A stretch of DNA of 64,000 nucleotides from NCBI RefSeq assembly GCF_028807635.1, contig NZ_JARBAX010000001.1, positions 1,067,001-1,131,000 on the forward strand, written 5' to 3'. The notes beneath the pieces were generated by a model that was not told where the DNA came from, did no database searches, and saw nothing but the letters and a program-made list of their open reading frames with translations. The position numbers and the translations under genes are program-made. This stretch comes from Streptomyces spiramyceticus. Its GTDB lineage: Bacteria > Actinomycetota > Actinomycetes > Streptomycetales > Streptomycetaceae. Below are positions 35,875 through 44,476 of this stretch, in pieces. Position 1 is the stretch's first letter. Every line of letters starts with the position of its first letter.

Positions 35875-37899
35875 CCGCACGACCGCGGCGCGCGGGCTGC
35901 CCCCGGCCTCGTAAATCTCCAGGGCGCGGCTCAAGTGATCGCGCACACCGGTGAGTTCGTACAACGTCTCGCGATGCCCAGCTTCATAGTGCACAGCACC
36001 CACCTCCTGCAACGCCGCCACCGCGTCCTCCAGCGCCACAGCAGCCTCCTCCGTACGCCCTAGGTGAATCAGCACGTTGCCCTCGGCGGCACGCGCGCGT
36101 GCACCCATGCGCCGGTCCTCGACCCCCGGCGCCGCGAAGCGCGCGCAGGCATCGCGCAGAGTCACCAGCGCCTGCTCACCCTCCCCCGCAGCATCCTGCG
36201 CGCACCCGAGGAAAAGGAGCCCGATCGCGGTCCCGCGCGGGTCTCCGGCCTGCTCGTACAGGGCGAGCGCCTCGCGATACACGCCCACGGCCCGCGCCGG
36301 CGCATACCTGTCGCACCACCGCCCGTAGAACTCCCGGACCGAAGCGCGCAGCAGCGTGTGATCGGTCCGGTCGGCGCAGACGATCGCGGCGTCGAGCTCC
36401 TCGCGGGCACGCTCACGCTCGCCGAGGTCCATGAGAGGACGCGAAAGAAGCGTACGCAACCGGGCCTCGGCGGCCGGATTACCGTCCGCCGCAGCGGCAA
36501 CCACACCAAGTTCACCGGACGCCAGCCAGTCCCCCACGTACCGGTGATTGAGATAGAGGGCAGTCAGTGCCTCGGCCAGCTCCCAGGTGACGCGGTGCAT
36601 CTCATGGGCGGCAGCCGCACGCAGTACGGCGAGGAGCTCGCCACGCTCGGCATCCAGCCACGCAAGCGCCGCCGCCTTGTCGGCGAACGGACCGGGCACA
36701 CCTCCAAGCCGCTCAAGCCGCTCGACGGCTCGCCCGATGCGCATCCGACCGCCCATCACGGCCAGGTCTGCATGCGCGGCCAGCCGCAGCACATGCACGG
36801 CCGCCCGCGCCACAATTCCCGCCGCGTCCTCACGCCCCGCCATCCGCAGCGCGTGGAGCCGCACCAGATCGTGGAAGGCGTAACGCTCGTCTTCCCCGTA
36901 CTCGACGAGACTCGCCTCATCGAGTACGTCGAGCAGCTCCTGCGCCCGTACGACATCGACTTCCGCGAGCGCGGCGGCGAGTTCGACATCCCATCGCCTC
37001 CCCGGGTACAGCCCCAGCAGCCGGTAGAGCCGCCGGGCATCGTCCGGCAGCCCCTCGTACGCCACCCCGAAGACCACGGTCACCACACCCTCCCCGCGCA
37101 CGCTCAGCGCATCCAGCCGCCGCTTTTCGTCCGCCAGTTCACCTGCCAGCCCGCTCAGTGTCAGCCTCCGGTACGTCGCCAGCCGGCCCGCAGCCACATG
37201 CAGCGCGACGGGCAGCCCGGCGCACCATTCGACGATCCGCCGGGCGGCCTCCGGCTCGGCGGCGACACGGGCGGCTCCGCAGAGCTTTTCCAGCAGCTGC
37301 CGCCCGTGCTCGAACCCCAGCGGATCCAGGGGCATCAACTGCGCCCCGTCCTGTAAGAGCTCTGCGAGCAGCCTCTGGCTGGTCGCCACCACCACGCTCC
37401 CGGTGCCCGGGATCAGCGCCCTGACCTGCGCAGGATCGGTGACATCATCCAGCACCACCAGCACGGGTGCCTTGGCCGTGCGAGTCCGGAACATGGCACT
37501 CAACTCGCCAAGGCTGCCCGGCAGGTACTCGTCCTGCACCCCGAGGGCCCTCAGACAGCTGCTCACCCCGGCGGATACGTCCGCGCCCACCTGCCCGCGC
37601 AGGGCGGCAAAGTCGACATACACATCCCCACCGGGAAACCGCTCGCGCACCTCCTCGACCCAGTGCCGTACGGCTTCGCTCTTCCCAATCCCCGGCAGCC
37701 CACTGACCACCCCGATGCCACAGCCATCAAGCGCAGCCAGTACGTCCACACGATCGACGAACTGCGGAACCGAGCGTGGCACTTGCCTGGGCACCACCCA
37801 CTCCGGCCGCTCACCCCGAAAGATCACGTCCCCATGAATCACCCCGGCCTGCACAACGGGCCCGTACGCATCCCCACCGAATTCATTACGCACGCCCAT
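35851..37899 (-). CDS. STAND/NB-ARC NTPase with amyloid-type N-terminal motif and TPR-like C-terminus, copy 1
   Basis: 682-aa NLR-like ATPase. Residues 5-27 carry an RHIM/BASS-like motif (core YGPVVQAGVIHGDVIF). The NTPase follows with Walker A GLPGIGKSE (67-75), Walker B VLVVLDDV (about 146-153), sensor VVVATSQR and GLPVAL (about 235). A winged-helix/AMP-like region (YAFHDLVRLHALRM) leads into TPR-like helices to the end (DAAGEGEQALVTLRDA; LIHLGRTEEAAVALEDA). I chose ATG 37899, ten bases after ggagg, over ATG 37908. The gene converges on copy 1 of the repeat-bearing GT-B gene. Expected behaviour by family: ligand-triggered oligomerisation and signalling through the N-terminal motif. Confidence 0.88.
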   Translation of the reverse strand: MGVRNEFGGDAYGPVVQAGVIHGDVIFRGERPEWVVPRQVPRSVPQFVDRVDVLAALDGCGIGVVSGLPGIGKSEAVRHWVEEVRERFPGGDVYVDFAALRGQVGADVSAGVSSCLRALGVQDEYLPGSLGELSAMFRTRTAKAPVLVVLDDVTDPAQVRALIPGTGSVVVATSQRLLAELLQDGAQLMPLDPLGFEHGRQLLEKLCGAARVAAEPEAARRIVEWCAGLPVALHVAAGRLATYRRLTLSGLAGELADEKRRLDALSVRGEGVVTVVFGVAYEGLPDDARRLYRLLGLYPGRRWDVELAAALAEVDVVRAQELLDVLDEASLVEYGEDERYAFHDLVRLHALRMAGREDAAGIVARAAVHVLRLAAHADLAVMGGRMRIGRAVERLERLGGVPGPFADKAAALAWLDAERGELLAVLRAAAAHEMHRVTWELAEALTALYLNHRYVGDWLASGELGVVAAAADGNPAAEARLRTLLSRPLMDLGERERAREELDAAIVCADRTDHTLLRASVREFYGRWCDRYAPARAVGVYREALALYEQAGDPRGTAIGLLFLGCAQDAAGEGEQALVTLRDACARFAAPGVEDRRMGARARAAEGNVLIHLGRTEEAAVALEDAVAALQEVGAVHYEAGHRETLYELTGVRDHLSRALEIYEAGGSPRAAVVRSVLGEDA

Positions 37900-37991
37900 A
37901 CCCTGCATCCCTCCGAACGACCGTCACCACAAGCTACTTGACGAAAATGCGGGCATGCGGCGGCACGAAACCATCGAACCGGCAGTGGTGA

Positions 37992-38981
37992 TCACTTGGC
38001 GATCCGGGGACACTCCACGTCACCAGCTCGAGAAGGTGCGAGGCTGATGTCCTCGAGACGGACGCTCGTGGCCGCCCAGCGCCCTTTGCCGTGGGCTGTG
38101 TCCTGAAGGCCCCACAGCCAGATCCGCTCTCCAGTGCTCCCAAAAGTGAGAACGGCGCGGTCCGTTATCAACGGGCCGTTGTAAACGGCTATGTCCTTGC
38201 TGTGCGGCGTTACGCACATGAGCGTGCCGTGCAGTCCGTAGTACCCGGCGGGGTTACGGCCGGAGCGAACCGCCTCCGCAGCGTCGCCCCAAGCCGACCC
38301 GGCGGTGATCAGGCCCACGATCAGGGCGGTCAGGATGTACTGGACAGCGACCACTGGGAAAATGAAGGACGGTATGCCACCGCCCGGAACCCTTCCCCAG
38401 TGGGCGTGGCGCGCCCACCCGGCGGCAGCTACGAAGAGGAGCGCGAAGCCGGCGGCCAGTCCCACGGGCTTCAGCGCGGCGTACATCATCGAGTAGGTGG
38501 TAACTGGTACAGCCTCAACGGGGATGCCGAACCCAACCGTGAGATACAGGGTGTAGAGCAGGCGCCCGAACCACGGCAGGAGGAAGTACAACGGCGCGAT
38601 GACGGCGGGAACAAGCCAGTTCGCATTCCGGCTGAACCAGGACGAAGCCAGAGCCCACCGGAGGCCGAGAACGGTCCACGCGGCTAGCCCGACGCCGAGA
38701 ACGGTAAGCGGGATTCTCCACAACAGCTCGGCACCGCTCGCCGGCAGCGCCAGGAGTAGCTGATAGCCGAGGTACTGGAAAAACGCGGAGGCACCGACGC
38801 CCACAGCCAGGTACCGGTAACGAGACCAGGTTCGGAAGCCGATGAGCGAGGGAAACGAGACGCCCAGTGCCAGACCGGGCAGGACTGCGGCCCACCGCCA
38901 AGCCGAGTCCAGCGCCTGCAGAGCACCCCCGATAGCCAAGCACACGAGTGCGCAGGCGCGGCCCGATGGGTGCCGCCTCAT
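37992..38981 (-). CDS. multi-pass membrane protein
   Basis: 329-aa protein with about eight hydrophobic segments (for example WAAVLPGLALGVSFPSLIGF, IPLTVLGVGLAAWTVLGLRW, GLAAGFALLFVAAAGWA, YILTALIVGLITAG) and a soluble C-terminal domain of about 95 residues with beta-strand character (AVYNGPLITDRAVLTFGS, ERIWLWGLQD). I do not recognise a family. ATG 38981 was chosen because a TAA lies in frame just upstream. The 5' end overlaps a small ORF in another frame, so the true protein may once have had an extra N-terminal domain. It shares orientation with the helicase upstream. Confidence 0.72.
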   Translation of the reverse strand: MRRHPSGRACALVCLAIGGALQALDSAWRWAAVLPGLALGVSFPSLIGFRTWSRYRYLAVGVGASAFFQYLGYQLLLALPASGAELLWRIPLTVLGVGLAAWTVLGLRWALASSWFSRNANWLVPAVIAPLYFLLPWFGRLLYTLYLTVGFGIPVEAVPVTTYSMMYAALKPVGLAAGFALLFVAAAGWARHAHWGRVPGGGIPSFIFPVVAVQYILTALIVGLITAGSAWGDAAEAVRSGRNPAGYYGLHGTLMCVTPHSKDIAVYNGPLITDRAVLTFGSTGERIWLWGLQDTAHGKGRWAATSVRLEDISLAPSRAGDVECPRIAK

Positions 38982-39111
38982 CGGCTGTCGCAGTACGAAC
39001 GAGATAGCCCTCGGCCGTTAGCAATTGCTCGGCCAGAGCCGTCTCGTCGGGGTCGTCGGTCACTTCGACGAGAAGCCGCACACGGCGGTTGAAGACGACA
39101 TTGGCGCCCAT
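38515..39111 (-). CDS. small ORF overlapping the membrane-protein gene (start region credible)
   Basis: From ATG 39111 the frame reads MGANVVFNRRVRLLVEVTDD and then ETALAEQLLTAEGYLVRTAT, a natural-looking alpha/beta sequence with GC-rich third positions. After about residue 44 it runs out of frame over the membrane gene and becomes Arg/Ser-rich, which is unlikely to be real protein. Either a short domain gene lost its stop, or a fusion with the membrane protein was broken by a frameshift near 38981. Only 38981-39111 is well supported. Confidence 0.35.
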   Translation of the reverse strand: MGANVVFNRRVRLLVEVTDDPDETALAEQLLTAEGYLVRTATADEAAPIGPRLRTRVLGYRGCSAGAGLGLAVGRSPARSGTGRLVSLAHRLPNLVSLPVPGCGRRCLRVFPVPRLSATPGAAGERCRAVVENPAYRSRRRASRVDRSRPPVGSGFVLVQPECELACSRRHRAVVLPPAVVRAPALHPVSHGWVRHPR

Positions 39112-39207
39112 ACGATTTCTCCCCCAATGGTCGCGCTTGCGGCGACCTCTGGATGATCGCAGGAACCACTGACAATCGGGCACGGCCTGCGGGCCGCGAC
39201 GGCGCGG

Positions 39208-42200
39208 TCAGCGGGCGAAGCGCTCCAGATTGCGGCCAAGTACCGAGAAGTGGCGCTGCCCACGCCACGATTCATGATTGCCGATCACAATCAGGCGCCG
39301 CTTGGCCCTGCTGACCGCGACATTGAGAAGGTTTGGTTTGGCGGCGGCCCATCGCCTCGATCCCGCCGCGTCAGGGTGCGTCCCCAACACAAGGATCACC
39401 ACGTCTGCCTCTTTGCCCTGCGCCGTGTGGACCGTGCCGACACGGTCGTACGGAACCAGACCCCGGAGTGTTTCGGCGGCGCGCTCAGCCACCTCCCTGA
39501 AGGGACTGATGACGTACAGCTCGCTGGGCGACAGCCCTTCGCCGAAGAGCCGGTTCACTGCATCAACCAGCGCCCGCCCCTCCGCCGGCACCCACTTGCC
39601 GGTCGCCTCCTGGGAACGCACGTCCCACCAGAAACTACGTGGCAGGGGACCGAACCCACCCCTGTCGCCGACGCCGTGCACCATCAGCCCGTCGTACGCG
39701 ATCGTGTTGCTGACCGTGAACATCGGGTCGTCACAACGCCGGTGGACCCGCAGCGGCGAGCCGACCCATACCTCGGTCGAGCCGTCGGCAAGATCCGCGG
39801 GCAGCGTCGTGCCCCAGCGCCCCAGCCGGTCCGCGACCTGCTGCGCGGAGGTCCATGAGGGCACCCATTCCTGCGCCACCCGGTGGTGCTCGCGCAGCTT
39901 CTGCTGGGCGGTCCACGGCAGTACGATGACAGGTTCGAGTTGCAGCGGATCTCCGACCAGCACACCTCGGCGACTGCGCCACAGCGCTCCCACCGGCATT
40001 TGCGGAGCGGCCTGCCCCGCCTCGTCGACAAACAGCCAGCCGAGATCCTCCCGGCCGAGACCGGTGAACAGCCGGTCGTACGATGCGAAGGTGGTGGAGA
40101 CCACCGGTACGGTCAGAAACAGGTTCTGCCAGGCAGCTCGTACCGCTGCAGGCTTCAGGTCCTTCGGGGCGTCCCCCGCCACCACCTCCATAGCAGCCTG
40201 CAAATTCTTCAGCATCGTGCCCCCGGCCGCGCTCAGGAAAGCCCGGTGCAGGCGCAGCGCTTCAAGGAAGAGCCGGGTCCTCGCGGCGGCGAATTCTTCG
40301 TCGGCCCAGGGGGCGGACTTCTCTCGCCGCTCCACGGTCGCCCGGTCCGCCACCGCGGTGAAATCGGCCGCGTCAGGCACGTGATCGCCCCACTGTTCAC
40401 GGGCCTGCCGCACAGTCCGCTCCAGGTCGCCTGTCCGCTCCCGCAAGCCCCGTATCGAGTCCACCACGCTCCGGGCGGTCGCCTCCTCGGCCCGCAGGTC
40501 CGCGAGTCGCCCGCGTGCCGTAGCAGCCGCGGTGGCCGCACCTTCGACGAGGGCCGTGAGCCGCTCGTACTCCTCTTGCCACGTGCGGTTTGTACGGCCT
40601 CCCGTAAAAAGGCTCTGCAGCATGCCCGGTTGAGTGCTCTGGTGGTCGTACCGGACGGCCCGATGGCCGCTCTCGGCCTCCTCCAGCCGCTCAACCTCTT
40701 GCAGCGCGAGTGCAACGTCCCGTGCCAGCCCGGGCAGTGCCGCGACGACGTCCGCAGCGCGCCGCTGGACAACATCGAGCTCCCGGCGCGCCCATTTCAG
40801 GTCCCGCAACGCGTATGCCGCACGCTGCCGTTCGTCGCGCAGCTGCTCCACCGTGCGCCGGGCCGCCTTGAATCGGCGTACGGCCTGCGCCCAGTCGGCC
40901 GGCTCCGCGCTCTGCTCTCCCCTGCCGGAGAGCACATGCCACAGCCCTTGATCCGTACGGGTACGCCGGGTGCCACCCCGCGCTGTTGTCTCCCGCAGAT
41001 TTCCCCACCAGAAGCTGTCGGTGAAGTCGCTCCGGTTCTTGCGATTGCCGAGCCGGGCCGCGACGGCCCCCCAGGCATCAGCCCCTCCCAGCATCAATCG
41101 CGCCTGCTCGGGCAGGTACGCAGCCTCGTCCCGCCACTGTTCCGCGATGGCCCCGAGGGAAGGGATTTCATCGGTGAGGTTCTGAACGGCCCCATTGTTG
41201 GCGGAGGCCACCACCATTTCGTAACCGGCAAGGTGAGGCTTCAGTTCACGCACAGTCCGCGAGAACTGCTCACTGCGCCAGGAATGGGTCTCGCCGAACG
41301 CCTGCTGCGGAGTGCGCAGTTCGGACAGGGCGCAAGCCCGGTCGGTGACCAGGGCAGCGATGACATCACGCAGCATGGTCGTCTTGCCTGTACCGGGCGG
41401 TCCGTTTACTGAGAAGATCCCGTCTCCGCCTCGGAGTTCGGCCAGGAGGCTGTTTACCGCGAACTGCTGGCTGAGGACCAACGACCGATCGGTGGCGGAC
41501 GGCCACCGGCCCAGCGGTATGCGCTCCGGCGCAACGCCCGCCAGAACAGCCTGAGGCTGTTCTCGCACATCCTGGCGGCGCCCGGTGTCGATACGGCCGG
41601 TGCCCGTCAGGTACGACTCCAGCGCCGTCCCTGCCCGGCCTTCGGCCAGCTCCCCCGACACCTTCTCCAGATCGTCGGCGATGAAGCTGTTGAGGAAGTC
41701 CGACCGTACGGCTTCGTCGTCCCGGTCCTCCCGGACTTGGACGCTCTTGATCCGGGCCGCGTCTGGCACCAGGTCCAAGGTCACACCAAAGCGTTCGGCG
41801 AGCCAGGCGGCGTAGGCCGCGATGGAGTCGAAGGTCAATGGCCTGGTACCGACATTCTCCGGCAGTTGCGGCTCCAGCTCGACCTCGCCACGGGTGGCAC
41901 CGACCGATGCTGTCACCACCGACTGGGCGACCCGCCCCGCGGCCGCCTGCGCCGCGCCCCCGACACCCCCGACAACCGCTTCCCCTGCTGCGCCTTGCAC
42001 CACGGCACCCACTGCGCTGACGGCACCGCCAGTCACCGCGTCGGCCACCAGCGTCCCCGCCAGTGCCAACAGCCCTCCAGAGCGGCCCGACCGGCCTCCC
42101 CGCACAGTGAGCCTTCCGTCACCCAGGTCCTGCATCTTCTGCTCGCAGGCCGCGGCCTCAACAGCGAATCCGTCCAGCCATCGCGCGTCCGAAGGGCCGG

Positions 42201-42603
42201 GTGATCGCGTACGCCCCACCGCCCAGGCGCAGGCGGACACAGACACGGAGTCCTTCAGCAGCAGACCGTTCTGGTTGACGGTGAACGCCATCAGCGCACT
42301 GTCGCCCCCGATCCGCCCGTCGCGGTCCTCCTCTGCGGCATCCGGAAAGACCTCCGCAAGCACGCCCCTTACCCGCTCGATGGCGAACACCCCGCAATAG
42401 ACGGTGTGCTGCCAGGTGTGCTTGGCCCTCAGCGCCGGCAGCCGCGCACTGTCCTGCCACGGCAGCGGCGTATCCGCCCGCACGGCGAACACCTGATCTG
42501 CGGGCTTCACAGCAGGGACCTTCTGCGGGCTGAACAACTCCACGGCCCGCCAGAACCTCACGATCTCTGCCCTGCCCCGCCGCTCCCCGGATGCTGTCGC
42601 CAC
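39208..42603 (-). CDS. SF1 (UPF1/Dna2-like) helicase with long N-terminal extension
   Basis: 1131-aa superfamily 1 helicase. Walker A GPPGTGKTTML (about 401-411), Walker B LFVDEAGQAAPQ, motif III VLVGDPLQLEPV, motif V/VI VGTVHTAQGKEADVVI and LNVAVSRAKRRLIVIG are all present. A ~280-residue insert between motifs I and II is helical and Arg/Glu-rich, likely coiled coil. The first 400 residues are unusual and include an Ala/Gly/Val-rich hydrophobic stretch (about 177-232) that might contact membrane or fold as a glycine-zipper. GTG 42603 follows ggaggggg and is preferred over earlier in-frame starts. Similar large helicases occur in defence islands; role inferred. Confidence 0.86.
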   Translation of the reverse strand: MATASGERRGRAEIVRFWRAVELFSPQKVPAVKPADQVFAVRADTPLPWQDSARLPALRAKHTWQHTVYCGVFAIERVRGVLAEVFPDAAEEDRDGRIGGDSALMAFTVNQNGLLLKDSVSVSACAWAVGRTRSPGPSDARWLDGFAVEAAACEQKMQDLGDGRLTVRGGRSGRSGGLLALAGTLVADAVTGGAVSAVGAVVQGAAGEAVVGGVGGAAQAAAGRVAQSVVTASVGATRGEVELEPQLPENVGTRPLTFDSIAAYAAWLAERFGVTLDLVPDAARIKSVQVREDRDDEAVRSDFLNSFIADDLEKVSGELAEGRAGTALESYLTGTGRIDTGRRQDVREQPQAVLAGVAPERIPLGRWPSATDRSLVLSQQFAVNSLLAELRGGDGIFSVNGPPGTGKTTMLRDVIAALVTDRACALSELRTPQQAFGETHSWRSEQFSRTVRELKPHLAGYEMVVASANNGAVQNLTDEIPSLGAIAEQWRDEAAYLPEQARLMLGGADAWGAVAARLGNRKNRSDFTDSFWWGNLRETTARGGTRRTRTDQGLWHVLSGRGEQSAEPADWAQAVRRFKAARRTVEQLRDERQRAAYALRDLKWARRELDVVQRRAADVVAALPGLARDVALALQEVERLEEAESGHRAVRYDHQSTQPGMLQSLFTGGRTNRTWQEEYERLTALVEGAATAAATARGRLADLRAEEATARSVVDSIRGLRERTGDLERTVRQAREQWGDHVPDAADFTAVADRATVERREKSAPWADEEFAAARTRLFLEALRLHRAFLSAAGGTMLKNLQAAMEVVAGDAPKDLKPAAVRAAWQNLFLTVPVVSTTFASYDRLFTGLGREDLGWLFVDEAGQAAPQMPVGALWRSRRGVLVGDPLQLEPVIVLPWTAQQKLREHHRVAQEWVPSWTSAQQVADRLGRWGTTLPADLADGSTEVWVGSPLRVHRRCDDPMFTVSNTIAYDGLMVHGVGDRGGFGPLPRSFWWDVRSQEATGKWVPAEGRALVDAVNRLFGEGLSPSELYVISPFREVAERAAETLRGLVPYDRVGTVHTAQGKEADVVILVLGTHPDAAGSRRWAAAKPNLLNVAVSRAKRRLIVIGNHESWRGQRHFSVLGRNLERFAR

Positions 42604-42644
42604 CAGGCCCCCTCCATCCGTACCCGCCGGATTGATCAGCGTAG

Positions 42645-44008
42645 TCACAGCCACCGAGCCCCGGCCAGCAGAACAGATGGTTCCCGCGCCGCATCCACCG
42701 TCCGGAGCGGTTTGACGGAAGCCACTGGCCAAGCCCGGGGCCGCCGCCGCGGTGGGAAGACTTCGAGCCGCGCGAGCCGGGTGCCCTGTCCGCCCTCTTC
42801 GGGGGACGACGACGGTACGAACAGCTGCTGGCAGAGGAGCGTGACCGGTTCCGCGAGGCCGAGGAGCATCACCGCAAGGCCGAGGCCAAGCACCGTGCGA
42901 AGCTCGTGCGAAAGCGAGCCGAACATCAGTCGGCGCAGGAGAGCGCGGCCAAGACCGTACGGGAGTTCAACGAGCAGCTGGACCAGCGGCGCTCTACATA
43001 CCAGGCCGGCGAGCCCGCGAGTGTCGAGTGGTTTCTCGCCCAGGCCCTGGATGCCTCGGACTATCCTCACGGCTTTCCGTCCCGCTACCGCGTGGCATAT
43101 CGGCCTGCCGACGCAAGCGTCCTCGTCGAGATCCAACTGCCCAGCGAGGACATCGTCCCGGCCGCCCGCGGCTACTCGTACGTGAAGTCCCGGGACGAGA
43201 CGAAGGCGTTGCCGCGTCCCGAGAAGGAGCGCAAGGAGCTCTACGCTTCGGTGCTCGCCCAGTGTGCACTGCGTACCGTCTACGAGATCTTCGGCTGTGA
43301 CCGGGAGAAGGTTGGTCGACAGCCGTACTCAACGGCCATGTCACCACCGTCGACCGGGCGACGGGACAGGAAGTCTCCCCCTGCCTGATCACCCTCAGCG
43401 CGGAACGCGAACAGTTCGCCGAGCTGCGGCTGAGCCAGGTCGACCCGGCGGCCTGCCTCAGGCATCTCAACGCCTTGGTCTCACCCAACCCGTACGATTT
43501 CGAACCGGTGCGGCCCATCATCGAGTTCGATCTCGACAAGTACCGCCTGATGGACAGCATGGACGTGGTGGCAGGCCTCGACAGCCGGACTGTACTGACC
43601 CAGTTGACGCCGACCGAGTTCGAGCATCTGGTACGTCAGCTCTTCGAGGCCATCGGGATGGAGGCGTGGAACACCCAGGCGTCGAAGGACGAGGGTGTGG
43701 ATGCCGTCGCTGTCAGCAGGGGCCCGGTCTTCAACGGCGAGTGCATCATCCAGGCCAAGCGCTACGCCAAGATCGTCGGTGTGGATGCGGTTCAGGCACT
43801 GGCCGGTGTCGTCGAGCACAAGCGGGCCGCCAAGGGCGTGTTGATCACCACGTCCTGGTTCGGGCAGGCCAGGCACACGTTCGCGGCCTCGCACGGCCGT
43901 CTCCAGCTGATCGAGGGGCCTGAACTCGTCTACCTCATCAAAGAACACCTGGGGAAGGACGTCATCGCCGGGTCGATTCCGCCGAAACGCCGCCCCAGGG
44001 CCCGATGA
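42645..44008 (+). pseudogene. Mrr-like restriction endonuclease family gene, frameshifted
   Basis: Two frames together make one protein. Frame 1 runs from just after a TAG at 42642 (RWEDFEPREPGALSALFGG; SVEWFLAQALDASDYP) to about 43310. Frame 2 runs from about 43322 (AVLNGHVTTVDRATG) to 44008 and contains the nuclease core: QLTPTEFEHLVRQLFEAIG, then KDEGVDAVAV and ECIIQAKRYAKIV, the D...QxK catalytic pattern. The break lies near 43305-43325 and needs a one-base change. There is no ATG/GTG/TTG before GTG 42906 in frame 1, although similarity clearly starts earlier, so the 5' end is also damaged. Either a decayed defence gene or two sequence errors. A C-terminal stub from TTG 43475 could still be made. 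Confidence 0.75.
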
Positions 44009-44344
44009 ACCGCACCGGGGGCCAGCAGGTCACCAGTAGCGCTGGAGGACGCCTGTCCTGGACGGGCAGGGTGTGGTGCTCCAGCGACAACCAGTACGCC
44101 GAGTGGTGCAGGATCAGGGCCTGTTCATCTTGAAACCGCTGCCGGTCGTGGTGAACTCGTCGACCCGGCGCGACTTCACCCGGAGCGCGATCTGCACATC
44201 CAGCTCCGGGACCTCGTCGTCCCGGGCCAGCATGAGGTCCTTGCCCATGTCCGGGTAGGGCACGACCACCTGAAAGCCGGCGGCCGCCGCGATGGCGGCC
44301 ACGAACGTCTCCCCGTACCAACCTTGGTGGTTGTTGAGCTCCAT
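43962..44344 (-). pseudogene. DUF4365-like gene remnant
   Basis: From ATG 44344 the frame reads MELNNHQGWYGETFVAAIAA and DMGKDLMLARDDEVPELDV, the start of a DUF4365-type nuclease-like protein, then stops at 44114. The continuation (LILHHSAYWLSLEHHTLPVQ; PPALLVTCWPP) lies in another frame to 43962. A frameshift near 44120 separates them. The remnant's end overlaps the restriction gene on the opposite strand, which fits decay of the locus. Confidence 0.55.
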
Positions 44345-44476
44345 GCGCCCCCGCGCTCCGGTCCGCAGGTCCCCCGTCACGCACCTACGCCCGGAGTGAC
44401 ACCCCGATCACTGTTCGCGCAGGCTACCCAGGCAGTGATCTTCCGAGGAAGGCCGAGAACCGGCCAGATCCCGACC

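Noticed and set aside
39883..41412. 509-aa frame antisense to the SF1 helicase
   Set aside because: The helicase strand carries all conserved motifs; the antisense reading has none.
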